A DNA stretch of 64,000 nucleotides from Alphaproteobacteria bacterium (GTDB lineage: Bacteria; Pseudomonadota; Alphaproteobacteria; Rhizobiales; JAJFHC01): assembly GCA_021775805.1 (NCBI GenBank), contig JAJFHD010000096.1, positions 62,001 to 126,000 of the forward strand. The letters are read 5' to 3'. Positions within the stretch are counted from its first letter, which is position 1, and the number at the start of each line of letters is the position of its first letter. The notes under the pieces are model-generated. The model ran no database searches. It saw nothing but the letters and a program-made list of their open reading frames with translations, and had not been told where the DNA came from. The position numbers and the translations under genes were made by a program. Below are positions 9,431 to 18,881 of this stretch, piece after piece.

Positions 9431-12400
9431 TACGCTACTTCGCAAATCACCCGACTGCCGCAAACCTGGTCATGATCGCCTTCGTCGTCGGTGGACTGTT
9501 TGCAGCCCCGGTTCTGCAGCGTGAGACGTTTCCGCGTGTCCAGCCGAGCAAGGTCGAGATCACAGTGCTCAATCCCGGCGCCCGCGCAGAAGACGTGGAA
9601 GAAGCTTTGTGTCAACGCATCGAGGATGCAATCGACGGTATCGACAATGTCGCCGAAGTAACCTGCGAAGCCCGCGAAGGACGCGCCCGCGCCGTCGCCG
9701 AAATGAATGAGGGGGCTAATCTCGACCGTTTTACGACCGACGTCCGCACCGAGGTTGACGCCATCACGGATTTCCCCGACCAGGCAGAGGAACCGGTCGT
9801 CAAGCAACTCGGCCGGACCGACTTTGTCGCGTCTGTTGCCGTCACGGGGGCTGCCAGCAAGCCGGACCTGAAGGCCTATGCCGAGGAACTCAAGGACCGA
9901 ATGCTGCGGTTTTCGGGCATCCCCAAGGTCGACATCAAGGGTTTCTCCGATCACCAGATCCGCATCGAGTTGCCTGATATCGTTGCCCGCCAGTACGGCA
10001 TCAGCATCTCCGATGTCGCCACGTCGATCCAGCGTCAAAGCCTGGATCTGCCGTCCGGCAGTATCCAGACCAGCGACCAGGACGTCCTGATCCGATTTGC
10101 CGACGAACGCAAGACCCCCGAAGACTTCCGGGACGTGGTTGTTGTGGCTGACGCCGGCGGCGGCCAGATTCGCCTCGGTGATATTGCCCGGATCACCGAC
10201 CGGTTTGATCTCGAAGAGGACAAGGTTCTCTTCAACGGCAAACCGGCGGCGATCCTCGACATTACAAAAACCGAGGCCGAAGACACACTGGAGGTCATCG
10301 ATGCGGTAAACGCCTTCCTGGAAGCAGAACGTTTGGTGGCTCCACCGGGTATCGAGATGGTCGTCACCAACGACGTCTCGTCGATCGTGCGCGATCGCCT
10401 GCAATTACTCCTGACCAACGGCGTCCAGGGACTTCTGCTTGTCATGCTGGTTCTGTGGCTGTTCTTCGGTTTTCGTTATGCATTCTGGGTTGCCGCCGGA
10501 TTGCCGGTTTCATTTCTCGGCGCAACGGTTTTGATGGTCGCCGCGGGCTACACCATCAACATGTTGACCATGGTCGGTCTCTTGATTGTCATCGGGCTGT
10601 TGATGGACGACGCCATCGTCATTGCCGAGAACGTCGCAACCAAAAGGGCGGAGGGGAAGTCGCCGCAGGAAGCCGCCGTCGAAGGTGCCCGGCAGGTCCT
10701 GCCAAGCGTCTTTGCCTCCTTTGCCACAACCACCTGCATCTTCGGTTCACTGGCCTTCCTCAAAGGCGATATCGGTCAGATCCTGAAAGTCGTACCGATC
10801 GTGATGCTGTTCGTCCTGGTGGTCTCGCTGGTTGAGGCCTTTCTTATCCTGCCCAATCATCTGGCCCACGCCCTCCAAAAGGCAGACGGCAAGACACCGC
10901 GGATTCAGGCCGCGGTCGAGCGCGGCCTCGACTGGTGCCGCGACCGTGTCGTGACACCGGTCGCCATCATGGCCGTTCAATGGCGCTATCTCACGGCCGG
11001 CATCGCTGTATGCCTGCTGCTGTTCGCCGCCAGTGCCATTGCCGGCGGTGTGCTCAAGTTCTCGGCCTTCCCCGAACTCGACGGCAATGTCATGGAGGCC
11101 CGCATTCTGCTGCCCCAGGGATCGCCGCTCAAACGCACCGAACAGGTCGTCGACCGGATCACGCAAGCCCTTGTCCGCGTCAACCAAAAGCTCAGTCCTG
11201 AGCAACCGGACGGTCAGGCCCTGGTTCAAAAGGTCGCCACAAAGTTCAATGAAAACGCAACCGCCAACGAAACCGGTGCCCATGTGGCGACCATAACCGC
11301 CGATCTTCTCGATTCCGAAACCCGATCCAGCCGAATCGACGATGTTATCAAGCTTTGGCGTATGGAGTCCGGTGAACTGGCGGATGTGATTTCTGTCAAG
11401 TTCAGTGAATCCGTGATTGGTCCCGCCGGTCTGGCTTTCGACATCCGTCTCGCCGGCCGTGACCTCCAGGAGCTCAAGGCGGCGGCCCTGGAACTGCGCG
11501 ACTGGCTCAGCGGCTATCGCGGCACATCCAACCTTATCGACGACCTGCGGCCCGGCAAGCCTGAACTGCGGATCAGGTTGAAGGATGGGGCATCGACCCT
11601 GGGCATCGATGCCCGCCAGATCGCTGACCAGCTGCGCGGAGCGTTCTTCGGCACCACCGTGAGCGAGATACAGCGCGGGTCAGAGTCCTACGAGATCGAC
11701 GTGCGGGTCGATCCGCGCAACAAGGACAGTTTGTCCGATGTCGACAACTTCTTCATCTCTCAGGCTGACGGCACCCGGATCCCCCTGACGGCCATCGCAG
11801 ATATCGAAAGCGGGCGGGGCTTTTCGCGCATCAACCGGGTCAATGGCCAGCGTACCGTCACCGTCCAGGGGGATGTCGACGTCACCATTGCCAACGCCAG
11901 CGAAATCCTACGAGACACCGGCGAGAAATTCTTTCCGGAACTGGCCAAGCGTCATCCCGGCGTTTCGGTATCGCTGCAAGGTCAGAACAAGGAAGCCCAG
12001 ACAACCCAGCGCTCCATGTTGTCGGGATTTGTCCTCGGCCTCATCGGGGTCTACCTGCTCCTGAGCTTTCAGTTCAGGAGTTATGTTGAACCGGTGATCG
12101 TGATGATCATCATTCCCTTTGCCTTGATCGGTGCGATCGTGGGGCACATCCTCCTGGGCCTCGACTTCACCATGCCGAGCATGCTCGGGTTCGTGGCCCT
12201 GGCCGGAGTCGTGGTCAATGATTCAATCCTTCTGGTCAATTTCATCAAGCATTATCATGGTGATACACAGTCGGTTGCCGAAGCCGCACCATTGGCCAGT
12301 AAGGCCCGCTTTCGCGCCATCCTGCTGACATCGCTGACCACCATCGTCGGCCTGCTGCCGCTGCTTGCCGAAACCAGTCTCCAGGCCCAGGTCCTGATCC

Positions 12401-12513
12401 CGCTGGTGACCAGCCTTGCATTCGGCCTCATGACAACAACGGTACTGGTTTTGTTCCTGGTCCCGGCGATCTACGCAATCCTCGACGATTTCGGCCTCGC
12501 CAACATCGACTGA
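9427..12513 (+). CDS. RND-family efflux pump inner-membrane protein
   Basis: This 1028-residue protein is a full-length RND transporter with about 12 transmembrane helices and two large periplasmic loops. The proton-relay aspartate pair in transmembrane helix 4 is visible in GLLMDDAIV (about residues 394-396). The amphipathic start (IRYFANHPTAANLVMI) and the C-terminal TSLTTIVGLLPLL segment fit the AcrB/MexB superfamily, in the branch often annotated MMPL or heavy-metal/multidrug RND. It is translationally coupled to the adaptor (4-bp overlap). The substrate is unknown, and no regulator gene is adjacent. Confidence 0.93.
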   Translation: MIRYFANHPTAANLVMIAFVVGGLFAAPVLQRETFPRVQPSKVEITVLNPGARAEDVEEALCQRIEDAIDGIDNVAEVTCEAREGRARAVAEMNEGANLDRFTTDVRTEVDAITDFPDQAEEPVVKQLGRTDFVASVAVTGAASKPDLKAYAEELKDRMLRFSGIPKVDIKGFSDHQIRIELPDIVARQYGISISDVATSIQRQSLDLPSGSIQTSDQDVLIRFADERKTPEDFRDVVVVADAGGGQIRLGDIARITDRFDLEEDKVLFNGKPAAILDITKTEAEDTLEVIDAVNAFLEAERLVAPPGIEMVVTNDVSSIVRDRLQLLLTNGVQGLLLVMLVLWLFFGFRYAFWVAAGLPVSFLGATVLMVAAGYTINMLTMVGLLIVIGLLMDDAIVIAENVATKRAEGKSPQEAAVEGARQVLPSVFASFATTTCIFGSLAFLKGDIGQILKVVPIVMLFVLVVSLVEAFLILPNHLAHALQKADGKTPRIQAAVERGLDWCRDRVVTPVAIMAVQWRYLTAGIAVCLLLFAASAIAGGVLKFSAFPELDGNVMEARILLPQGSPLKRTEQVVDRITQALVRVNQKLSPEQPDGQALVQKVATKFNENATANETGAHVATITADLLDSETRSSRIDDVIKLWRMESGELADVISVKFSESVIGPAGLAFDIRLAGRDLQELKAAALELRDWLSGYRGTSNLIDDLRPGKPELRIRLKDGASTLGIDARQIADQLRGAFFGTTVSEIQRGSESYEIDVRVDPRNKDSLSDVDNFFISQADGTRIPLTAIADIESGRGFSRINRVNGQRTVTVQGDVDVTIANASEILRDTGEKFFPELAKRHPGVSVSLQGQNKEAQTTQRSMLSGFVLGLIGVYLLLSFQFRSYVEPVIVMIIIPFALIGAIVGHILLGLDFTMPSMLGFVALAGVVVNDSILLVNFIKHYHGDTQSVAEAAPLASKARFRAILLTSLTTIVGLLPLLAETSLQAQVLIPLVTSLAFGLMTTTVLVLFLVPAIYAILDDFGLANID

Positions 12514-12524
12514 ACCACAGTGCA

Positions 12525-12625
12525 CCGTTCGTCATTGCGGTGAAAACTGCAATCAATGAGTCAATATGTGACGCTTGACATCGTTGCTCCTGGACACCGG
12601 CCTTCACCGGTGTGAAGGAGAGTGG
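12525..12625. repeat. Probable dispersed intergenic palindromic repeat
   Basis: The spacer between the RND pump and the DMT transporter contains an interrupted palindrome, ACACCGG-CCTTCA-CCGGTGT (about 12594-12613). It is flanked by a TCGTCATTGCGG segment (about 12531). Read on the minus strand, it encodes a peptide like those of the widespread intergenic extragenic-palindrome repeats that give VIPAKAGIQ-type frames. I see no second copy in this window, so the repeat status is inferred from resemblance. Confidence 0.4.
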
Positions 12626-12696
12626 TTGGGACGGGATAAACTGGATACGTCTCGCATTGACTTGAGCGGTACAACTCAAAATCACTTCAACCGTCT

Positions 12697-13608
12697 TTAC
12701 TTGCTGCGTGGTTGCCCCCGGGCTTCGCGATGCACGATGTAGATCCCGCTTGCGACGATGATGATAGCGCCGACGATTTTGCCGGTTGCGGGAACATCGC
12801 CCCATACCAGATAACCGAGCAACGCGGCCCAGACCAGGCCTGTATACTCGAACGGCGCCACCAGGACCGGCGGCGCTACACCGTAGGCCTTGATGATCGT
12901 GAACTGGGCAATCACCCCAAAAAGGGCGACGATGGCGACAAGACCATACTGGCCGGGACCGACGGGTTCCCAAACGTAGACTTGGGGAACAGCCATGACG
13001 ACGACGAATCCCAGCAAAGTATAGAACAGCACGGTCATGGTACTTTCCGTGCGGCTGAGCTTGCGCGTTGCAATCGCGGTCAGGGCCCAGCCGACGGCGG
13101 CCGCCAGCATCAGCAGCATGCTCCACTCGATACCGCCTCCGGGATTGGTCATGACGACAACGCCGCCAAAACCGACGACAACCGCGATCCACCGCCGCCA
13201 TCCCACATGTTCACCGAGCAAGGGGACGGACAGGGCCGTCAAAAAGATCGGAAACGCAAAGAACAGCGCCGTTGCAGTCGCCAGAGGGAGAAATTTCAGG
13301 CCGGTGAAAAAGCAGCACCAGGACACGATGTTGATTACGGTACGCAACATCATGAGGCCCGGTTGCGTGACCCGCCACGTCAATGCCTGTCCGGTAGCCG
13401 CGATCCAGGCCACAATGATTGCCAGCCCCGCCAGGCTGCGCAGAAACAGGATCTGCAGCACACCCACATCGGTAGTCAGCCACTTGATGCCGGCATCCTG
13501 CAAAACGAAGGTAAAGGCGGCAATCAGCGCCAGGCCTATTCCCGCAATGGGCGTATCCCGGTCCACCAACCCGACCGCATCAGGCAGTGCCTCACGTTTC
13601 ACTGTCAT
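12697..13608 (-). CDS. DMT-superfamily (EamA) transporter
   Basis: This is a 303-residue polytopic protein with about ten transmembrane helices in two EamA halves (about residues 28-160 and 172-295). The start at the ATG at 13608 is preferred over a GTG nine bases upstream. The helix-end signatures LFFAFPIFLTALSVPLLGEHVGWRRW and FEYTGLVWAALLGYLVWGDVP, shown here only by their ends, are typical of the family. Members export or import amino acids, purines or other metabolites. The gene stands alone with no regulator next to it. Confidence 0.88.
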   Translation of the reverse strand: MTVKREALPDAVGLVDRDTPIAGIGLALIAAFTFVLQDAGIKWLTTDVGVLQILFLRSLAGLAIIVAWIAATGQALTWRVTQPGLMMLRTVINIVSWCCFFTGLKFLPLATATALFFAFPIFLTALSVPLLGEHVGWRRWIAVVVGFGGVVVMTNPGGGIEWSMLLMLAAAVGWALTAIATRKLSRTESTMTVLFYTLLGFVVVMAVPQVYVWEPVGPGQYGLVAIVALFGVIAQFTIIKAYGVAPPVLVAPFEYTGLVWAALLGYLVWGDVPATGKIVGAIIIVASGIYIVHREARGQPRSK

Positions 13609-13753
13609 TGTCCCCACTCAATGTGCAAGCAGAAAGGCAACCGCACAAGTGCGTACGCCGCTCCTCGCTCGCTCAAGGTGCACTGTGGGGTAAACCAGAG
13701 AAAATAAACAGGACGAACTGTTCAATGGCAGGGAACGCAGGCCCGGTCGCGGT

Positions 13754-14452
13754 CTATTCGGCGCAGGGCCAGGCGGCCGAAGGTTCGAGTCCGTTTGGCA
13801 ATACCGTCTTGCTGTCGCCGCACGCCAGGTTGATCTGGTCCTGCGACAATCCTTCGACGCCCGTCAGATCGACGCCTTCCACATGCAGGAGATAGGTGTA
13901 GGCGCGCGTTACATCGATCTTGGCCACCTTCGCTCCCCGGAAATCGGCCCGCGACAGATTTGAGAAGGTCATGTTGATGTTGGTCAGGGTCGCGCCCGAG
14001 AAATTCGCCCTCGAGAACTCCGCCTTGGACATGTCTGCGCTGTCGAGGTTGCTATCGGAGAAATTAGCCCGGTTGAACTCGGATTTGGCCAACTGGGCAC
14101 CGGCAAGATTGGCGCCGGAAAGGTTGGCACGAACCGCCTCGGCCTTTGAAAGATCGACACCACGCAGATCGGCATCCCTGAAAAGAGTGCGATAGAAAAC
14201 CGCCTTCTGCATGTTCGCGCCTGAAAAATTTGTCCCTGACAAATCTGTCGCCGAAAAATTGGTGCTCACAAATGTGCCCCCGGAAAAATCGTTCCCGGTC
14301 ATGATCTTGGATTTCTTGTCACATTCGGACCAATCGACCTTGGGGCCGGAATTGTCAGTACATTTGGCCTCTACGGCGGTCGCCGCCGACAGGATGACAA
14401 CAACGGATGCGATACCTGTGATCGCCCGTGAACGCGTTTTGGCCAAACCCAT
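13754..14452 (-). CDS. Exported pentapeptide-repeat protein
   Basis: The ATG at 14452 follows GAGGGAG and gives 232 residues with a signal peptide (about residues 1-30, ending in AVEA). Residues about 60-190 are built of tandem A(D/N)(L/F)xx pentapeptides (SATDLSGTNFSGANMQKAVF and so on), predicting a right-handed quadrilateral beta-helix. The C-terminus (about 200-232) has two cysteines and a DQINLACGD-type ending, recurrent in alphaproteobacterial pentapeptide proteins. It is probably periplasmic. Its binding partner or function is not evident. Confidence 0.85.
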   Translation of the reverse strand: MGLAKTRSRAITGIASVVVILSAATAVEAKCTDNSGPKVDWSECDKKSKIMTGNDFSGGTFVSTNFSATDLSGTNFSGANMQKAVFYRTLFRDADLRGVDLSKAEAVRANLSGANLAGAQLAKSEFNRANFSDSNLDSADMSKAEFSRANFSGATLTNINMTFSNLSRADFRGAKVAKIDVTRAYTYLLHVEGVDLTGVEGLSQDQINLACGDSKTVLPNGLEPSAAWPCAE

Positions 14453-14656
14453 TACTCCCTCAATATATTTGAACTGCAAATCAGAATGGACAATCCGCCC
14501 GAACTATCCAACCCGTGCCATTTCCCGCTGCTCGCAGCCCGCAAACAAACGGATTTACTCACATGTAGGAACTCGATCTGCTCCGTACAATGGCATTCGA
14601 GGCGGTTCGAACAATAATTGTTTCGGCCGCCAAGCCGACCCCGCAAGTCTGACCGA

Positions 14657-15028
14657 CTAGTCTTGGGACGTTTTCCACGCCGACATGCCGCCCGCAAGGG
14701 ACGCCACATTCTGAAACCCCATGTCCAGCAGGGTTTTCGCAGCCAGAGCGGATCGCCCGCCAGTACCGCAATACAGGACGATCCTTTTCTCGGGATCAAG
14801 TTCGGACTTGTAGACCGGGCTGTCCGGATCGGCATGGAACTCCAGCATGCCACGCGAGACATGAACTGACCCCGGGATGCCACCGTCACCATCGCGTTCC
14901 ACCCGGTCGCGAACATCCACGAGGATGGCGTCCGGATCGTCCAGGTGATACGGCAAATCCTGTACGGATATGGTTTCGATCACGGCATTCGCTTCTGCCA
15001 ACATCTGTTTGAAGCCACGCTTTAGCAT
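14657..15028 (-). CDS. Single-domain rhodanese-like sulfurtransferase
   Basis: The start at 15028 (GGGGA seven bases upstream) gives a 123-residue single rhodanese domain. It has the DVRDRVER motif near residue 32 and the active-site loop CGTGGRS (about residue 91) with the catalytic Cys. Members transfer sulfane sulfur from thiosulfate or persulfides to acceptors. An upstream in-frame ATG at 15106 would add an uncharacteristic 26-residue leader. It is divergent from the ABC importer operon that begins at 15307. Confidence 0.88.
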   Translation of the reverse strand: MLKRGFKQMLAEANAVIETISVQDLPYHLDDPDAILVDVRDRVERDGDGGIPGSVHVSRGMLEFHADPDSPVYKSELDPEKRIVLYCGTGGRSALAAKTLLDMGFQNVASLAGGMSAWKTSQD

Positions 15029-15186
15029 CGCTAATCCCCGTTTAAGCTGCAACCTATCGTGCCAACTTAGACCCGATCGCCTTCGCGGGAAATTGATTTC
15101 CGTCAAGTATCCGGGAATTGTGTTTGATTGTTCAGAATTTTCAACGCCCTTGCCTGAATTTTCTGACCCGTCGGCATCCCGCCAAG

Positions 15187-15201
15187 CGGCACGATGTGCC
15201 G
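15187..15201. promoter_or_regulatory. Short inverted repeat upstream of the first ABC operon
   Basis: A perfect dyad CGGCAC-GAT-GTGCCG lies in the 200-base divergent spacer between the rhodanese and the ABC substrate-binding protein, about 105 bases upstream of the latter. It could be an operator or a small hairpin. No regulator gene lies in this immediate neighbourhood to pair with it. Confidence 0.25.
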
Positions 15202-15306
15202 TTTACCTTGTCAATTGAAGGAACATCGCTTCAAATGCAATTCGTCGTATAAATTCTCGGGACGGAACGATGGATTCCAACCCTCAAATGACAGTGGGGA
15301 GAAAAC

Positions 15307-16842
15307 ATGACCAAGCTTGACCGCCGACGGTTTATCCAGTCCGGGACCGCAGGAGTAGCTGCCCTTTCGCTCCTGCATCCGAGCGTGACGTGGGCCGCAG
15401 AGTCGGACACCCTGACCATCGCCTACAATGTCAACCTGCCGTCCTGGGATCCAACAGTTGGCCTTTCGGCCGTGAACCCGACCATCCAGTCGATATACCG
15501 CAGCGTCTTCGATCAGTATGTCGGGCAAAAACCTGACCTCGAGTTTGAACCGGGATTGCTGACCGGCTGGGGCTGGAACGACGACCGCACCAAAGTCTGG
15601 ATGGATGTCCGCGAGGGCGTCAAGTGGCACGACGGTTCCGATTTCGGCCCCGCTGACATCGTCTGGTCGCTTGAACGCGCCGGCAACAAGGATACCGGCA
15701 ACCCGATCCAGTTCGTCTGGTCCAAGATCGGCAATTTCAAGATCGAGGGCAATCGTGTCACCGCCGACGTGCTCGCCTTCGAGCCCACCTTGTTCAAGTG
15801 GATGGCATTTCTGACAGCCTACGTCCTGCCCAAGGCCTATTATGAAAAAGTCGGTGCGGACGGATTTGAAGCCAAGCCGATCGGCACCGGTCCCTACATG
15901 GTCGACCAGTTCGAGCGCAATGCCTTCGTGCGCCTCAAGGCCAACCCGAACTATTGGGGCGGGAAACCGGCGTTTGAAACGGTGATCTACAAATTCGTGC
16001 CCGATGCCACCAGCCGGGTCGCCGAAGTCGAAAGCGGCGCGTCGGACCTGACACTCGATATCCCTTACGAGGAATTTGACCGGCTCAAGGCCAAATCGGG
16101 CTTCTCCGGCGCAACCACGCCGATTTCCGACATCGGCATGATCTTCCTCAACGACATCGGTCCCATGGAAGACAAGAATGTCCGTCTGGCTGCCCACATG
16201 GCCGTCAACAAGAAGGCCATTGTCGACCGTCTTCTGCGCGGTTACGGCGTTCCGATCGACACGCTGCAGGCGCCCGAGTACATCGCCTTCGACAGTTCCA
16301 TCAAGGTTGCCTACGACCCCAAGAAAGCAGCCGAACTGCTGGCGGCAAGCGGCTATTCCAAGGACAAACCCGTCAAGTTCAAGATCCAGACCACCCGCGG
16401 CTTCAAGCCCAAGGATTACGAACTGATCCAGGCAATTGTCGGCATGTGGCGCAAGGTCGGCATCGAGGCCGAGATCGAAGTCTACGAGATCGCCAAGCAC
16501 TACGAATTGCGGGCATCGGATACCCTGGCGCCAGCGGCGTTCTACAACTGGGGCAATGCCATCGGCGACCCGACCACGTCCACCGGGTTTGCCATGTTCG
16601 GTCCCTCGCCTCATTCCACCTGGGATACCGATGATCTGGATGGCATGATCGGACCACTCTGGGGGGAACCCGACGAGACCAAGCGCATTGCCGGCTGGAA
16701 GAAGGTCGACCAGTACATTGCCGAACAGGGTTATGTCATCCCGCTCCTGCAATATGTCCAGCCGATCATTCATTCCGACAAGATAAAGATCGTGCCGAAC
16801 ATTGCCGGCGCCCCTGAACCTGCGGATATGAAGCCGTCCTGA
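15307..16842 (+). CDS. ABC transporter substrate-binding protein (family 5, Dpp/Opp type)
   Basis: This 511-residue extracytoplasmic solute receptor is the first gene of a five-gene importer. It opens with a Tat-like leader (DRRRFIQSG then a hydrophobic stretch ending near residue 30) rather than an ordinary Sec peptide. The SBP_bac_5 signatures are present: VREGVKWHDG near residue 100, and GTGPYMVDQF followed by NPNYWGGKP near 195-220. GGGGAG precedes the ATG. Family members bind peptides, nickel, opines or glycosides, and the ligand here is not deducible. An intercistronic hairpin follows the stop. Confidence 0.92.
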   Translation: MTKLDRRRFIQSGTAGVAALSLLHPSVTWAAESDTLTIAYNVNLPSWDPTVGLSAVNPTIQSIYRSVFDQYVGQKPDLEFEPGLLTGWGWNDDRTKVWMDVREGVKWHDGSDFGPADIVWSLERAGNKDTGNPIQFVWSKIGNFKIEGNRVTADVLAFEPTLFKWMAFLTAYVLPKAYYEKVGADGFEAKPIGTGPYMVDQFERNAFVRLKANPNYWGGKPAFETVIYKFVPDATSRVAEVESGASDLTLDIPYEEFDRLKAKSGFSGATTPISDIGMIFLNDIGPMEDKNVRLAAHMAVNKKAIVDRLLRGYGVPIDTLQAPEYIAFDSSIKVAYDPKKAAELLAASGYSKDKPVKFKIQTTRGFKPKDYELIQAIVGMWRKVGIEAEIEVYEIAKHYELRASDTLAPAAFYNWGNAIGDPTTSTGFAMFGPSPHSTWDTDDLDGMIGPLWGEPDETKRIAGWKKVDQYIAEQGYVIPLLQYVQPIIHSDKIKIVPNIAGAPEPADMKPS

Positions 16843-16875
16843 CGGCGAACACTGATAGCGGCCACGCAAAACGCC

Positions 16876-16901
16876 TGGCGGGCAGATCACGATGCCCGCC
16901 A
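16876..16901 (+). promoter_or_regulatory. Intercistronic hairpin after the binding-protein gene
   Basis: A perfect 9-bp inverted repeat, TGGCGGGCA-8 nt-TGCCCGCCA, stands between the substrate-binding protein stop (16842) and the first permease (16967). There is no U-tract after it. Hairpins here commonly protect the upstream mRNA or cause partial termination, so the receptor is made in excess over the permeases. Confidence 0.6.
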
Positions 16902-16966
16902 TGTCATGAACCAGATGCGGTTTTCAAGCGGCTTTGCCTTAAGCAACCGCGTGCGTAACGAGTACT

Positions 16967-17974
16967 ATGTGGTATCGCGTACTGATCCAAAGACTGATTC
17001 TCGCGGCGGTGACCCTGATCGGGGTTGCCGTCATCGTCTTTGTGCTCGTACGCGTGGTACCGGGCAACCCGGTCGCCATGATGATTGCGCCGGGCGCAAG
17101 CGAGGCCGACGTTCTTGCGCTAAAGGCCCGTTACGGTCTCGACCAGCCGCTCTTCGTCCAGTTCTGGGTTTGGACCAAGAGTGCAATTACCGGTGACTTC
17201 GGCACGTCGATCTCGCTTCGTCAGGACGTTCTGGGACTTGTCCTGGGCAGGCTGCCGGCAACCCTCGAACTGTCATTCCTGGCCCTTGCCATTGCGGTTC
17301 TCCTCGGCGGATGTATTGCCATCGCGGGAACGCTGTGGCGTGCCACCTGGTTTGAATCGGCAATCGACAACATAAACGGCATAGCCCTGGCAATCCCTGA
17401 CTTCATCTGGGCTCTGACATTCGTCCTCGTTCTCGGCGTTCTTGTACCGGTGCTTCCTATCTCCGGGCGTGTCGATCCGCGTGTGGACCTCGACTTTACG
17501 ACGCAGTTCTACCTGATCGAAAGCGTGTTGAGAGGAGCTTTCACCGTGACCGTCGATGTCCTCAGGCACATGCTCATGCCGGCCCTGGCACTGGGATTGC
17601 CGCTGTCGTCGGTCATTGCCCGGGTGCTCAAGAACGCGCTCAAGGAGGCCATGGTCCAGGATTATGTCGTCCTCGCCCGGATCAAGGGGCTTTCCGACCG
17701 GCGCATCGTTTTTCGCGAAGCCCTGCGTAACGCGGTTGTACCGACCCTGACCCTGACCGGTGTCCAGTTCGCTTTCCTGATTGGCGGCACGGTCATTGTC
17801 GAGAGAATTTTTTCCTACCCCGGCATCGGCAACATGGGCATCGATGCGGTCATCAACCGTGACCTGCCGCTCATTCAGGGACTTGTCCTGATGTTCGGTG
17901 TGCTCTTCATCGCCATAAATCTCGTCGTCGATCTGTCGGCGCAGCTTCTCAATCCGAGGTTGCGTCATGGTTGA
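16967..17974 (+). CDS. ABC transporter permease (DppB/OppB type)
   Basis: This 335-residue inner-membrane permease has about six transmembrane helices. It starts with the family-typical RVLIQRLILAAVTLIGVAVIVF helix and carries VPGNPVAMM. The EAA-loop region near residues 225-245 is DYVVLARIKGLSDRRI. It forms the channel with the next gene product. The downstream permease ATG (17967) lies inside its last codons, an 8-bp overlap indicating translational coupling. Confidence 0.92.
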   Translation: MWYRVLIQRLILAAVTLIGVAVIVFVLVRVVPGNPVAMMIAPGASEADVLALKARYGLDQPLFVQFWVWTKSAITGDFGTSISLRQDVLGLVLGRLPATLELSFLALAIAVLLGGCIAIAGTLWRATWFESAIDNINGIALAIPDFIWALTFVLVLGVLVPVLPISGRVDPRVDLDFTTQFYLIESVLRGAFTVTVDVLRHMLMPALALGLPLSSVIARVLKNALKEAMVQDYVVLARIKGLSDRRIVFREALRNAVVPTLTLTGVQFAFLIGGTVIVERIFSYPGIGNMGIDAVINRDLPLIQGLVLMFGVLFIAINLVVDLSAQLLNPRLRHG

Positions 17975-18881
17975 AGTCATCGGGATTTCCGAGAGCGATA
18001 CACCAGGCATTGCCGCAACCGCCGATCGGTCCGGTTCCTCCGTCCTCGTGAGGCTCAGCAGGGAACCAAAGGTCGTCCTGTTCGGTGCGATTATCGCGCT
18101 GGTGGTATTCTGTGCGCTCTTCGCACCCTGGATTGCCCCAATCGATCCGCTCGAACAGGACCTGCTTCTGGAAAAACTTCCGCCGGCGTGGCTGGACCGC
18201 GGCGAGGCGGGCTATCTGCTGGGCACCGACAGCCTGGGCCGCGACGTGTTTTCGCGCATGATCTATGCCTGCCGCATAACCGTTGCCGTGGCCTTCATTG
18301 CGGCAACACTGGCCTGCCTGATTGGCACGGTGCTCGGTCTGGCCGCAGGCTATTTCGGCGGCTGGGTGGATATGGTCATATCCCGCCTGGTCGACATGTG
18401 GATGTCATTTCCACCGGTACTGCTGTCAATTCTTCTGGTCGCCGTCATGGGCAGCGGACTTCATTCGGTCATCCTAGCAATCGTCATCATCGACTGGACG
18501 CGGTTCTGCCGGGTCGTGCGGTCGGAAACCCTGCTGCAAACCAAGCAGGAGTACGTCGACGCCGCGGTAATTCTCGGCATGCGTCGCGCTGGCATTCTGA
18601 TCCGCGAGATCCTGCCAAACGTCCTGCCGATGATCCTCGTGCTGCTGACCCTGGAAATGGGGATCGCCGTTACAGTGGAAGCCATCCTGTCGTTTGTCGG
18701 CCTGTCGGTTTCGACCGATACGCCGACCTGGGGCGGCATGATCGCAGAAGGCCGTCAGGTCATCTACCACGCGTGGTGGCTACTGGTTTTCCCTCTTGCC
18801 GCTCTGTTCCTGACGGTTCTGGCTTTCAACCAGGTGGGGGACGGATTGCGCGCGGCGCTCGATCCGGTTCTGCGCCGATGA
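17967..18881 (+). CDS. ABC transporter permease (DppC/OppC type)
   Basis: This 304-residue second permease has an N-terminal cytoplasmic stretch, a first helix near residues 35-55, the periplasmic GTDSLGRDVFSRMIY signature (about 85-99), and an EAA loop around QEYVDAAVILGMRRAGI. It pairs with the preceding permease. Its stop overlaps the next ATPase start (ATGA), continuing the coupled operon. Confidence 0.92.
   Translation: MVEVIGISESDTPGIAATADRSGSSVLVRLSREPKVVLFGAIIALVVFCALFAPWIAPIDPLEQDLLLEKLPPAWLDRGEAGYLLGTDSLGRDVFSRMIYACRITVAVAFIAATLACLIGTVLGLAAGYFGGWVDMVISRLVDMWMSFPPVLLSILLVAVMGSGLHSVILAIVIIDWTRFCRVVRSETLLQTKQEYVDAAVILGMRRAGILIREILPNVLPMILVLLTLEMGIAVTVEAILSFVGLSVSTDTPTWGGMIAEGRQVIYHAWWLLVFPLAALFLTVLAFNQVGDGLRAALDPVLRR

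Noticed and set aside
15211..16902. Long minus-strand frame opposite the first substrate-binding protein
   Set aside because: It is the antisense shadow of a GC-rich gene; the plus-strand protein has all SBP_bac_5 motifs.
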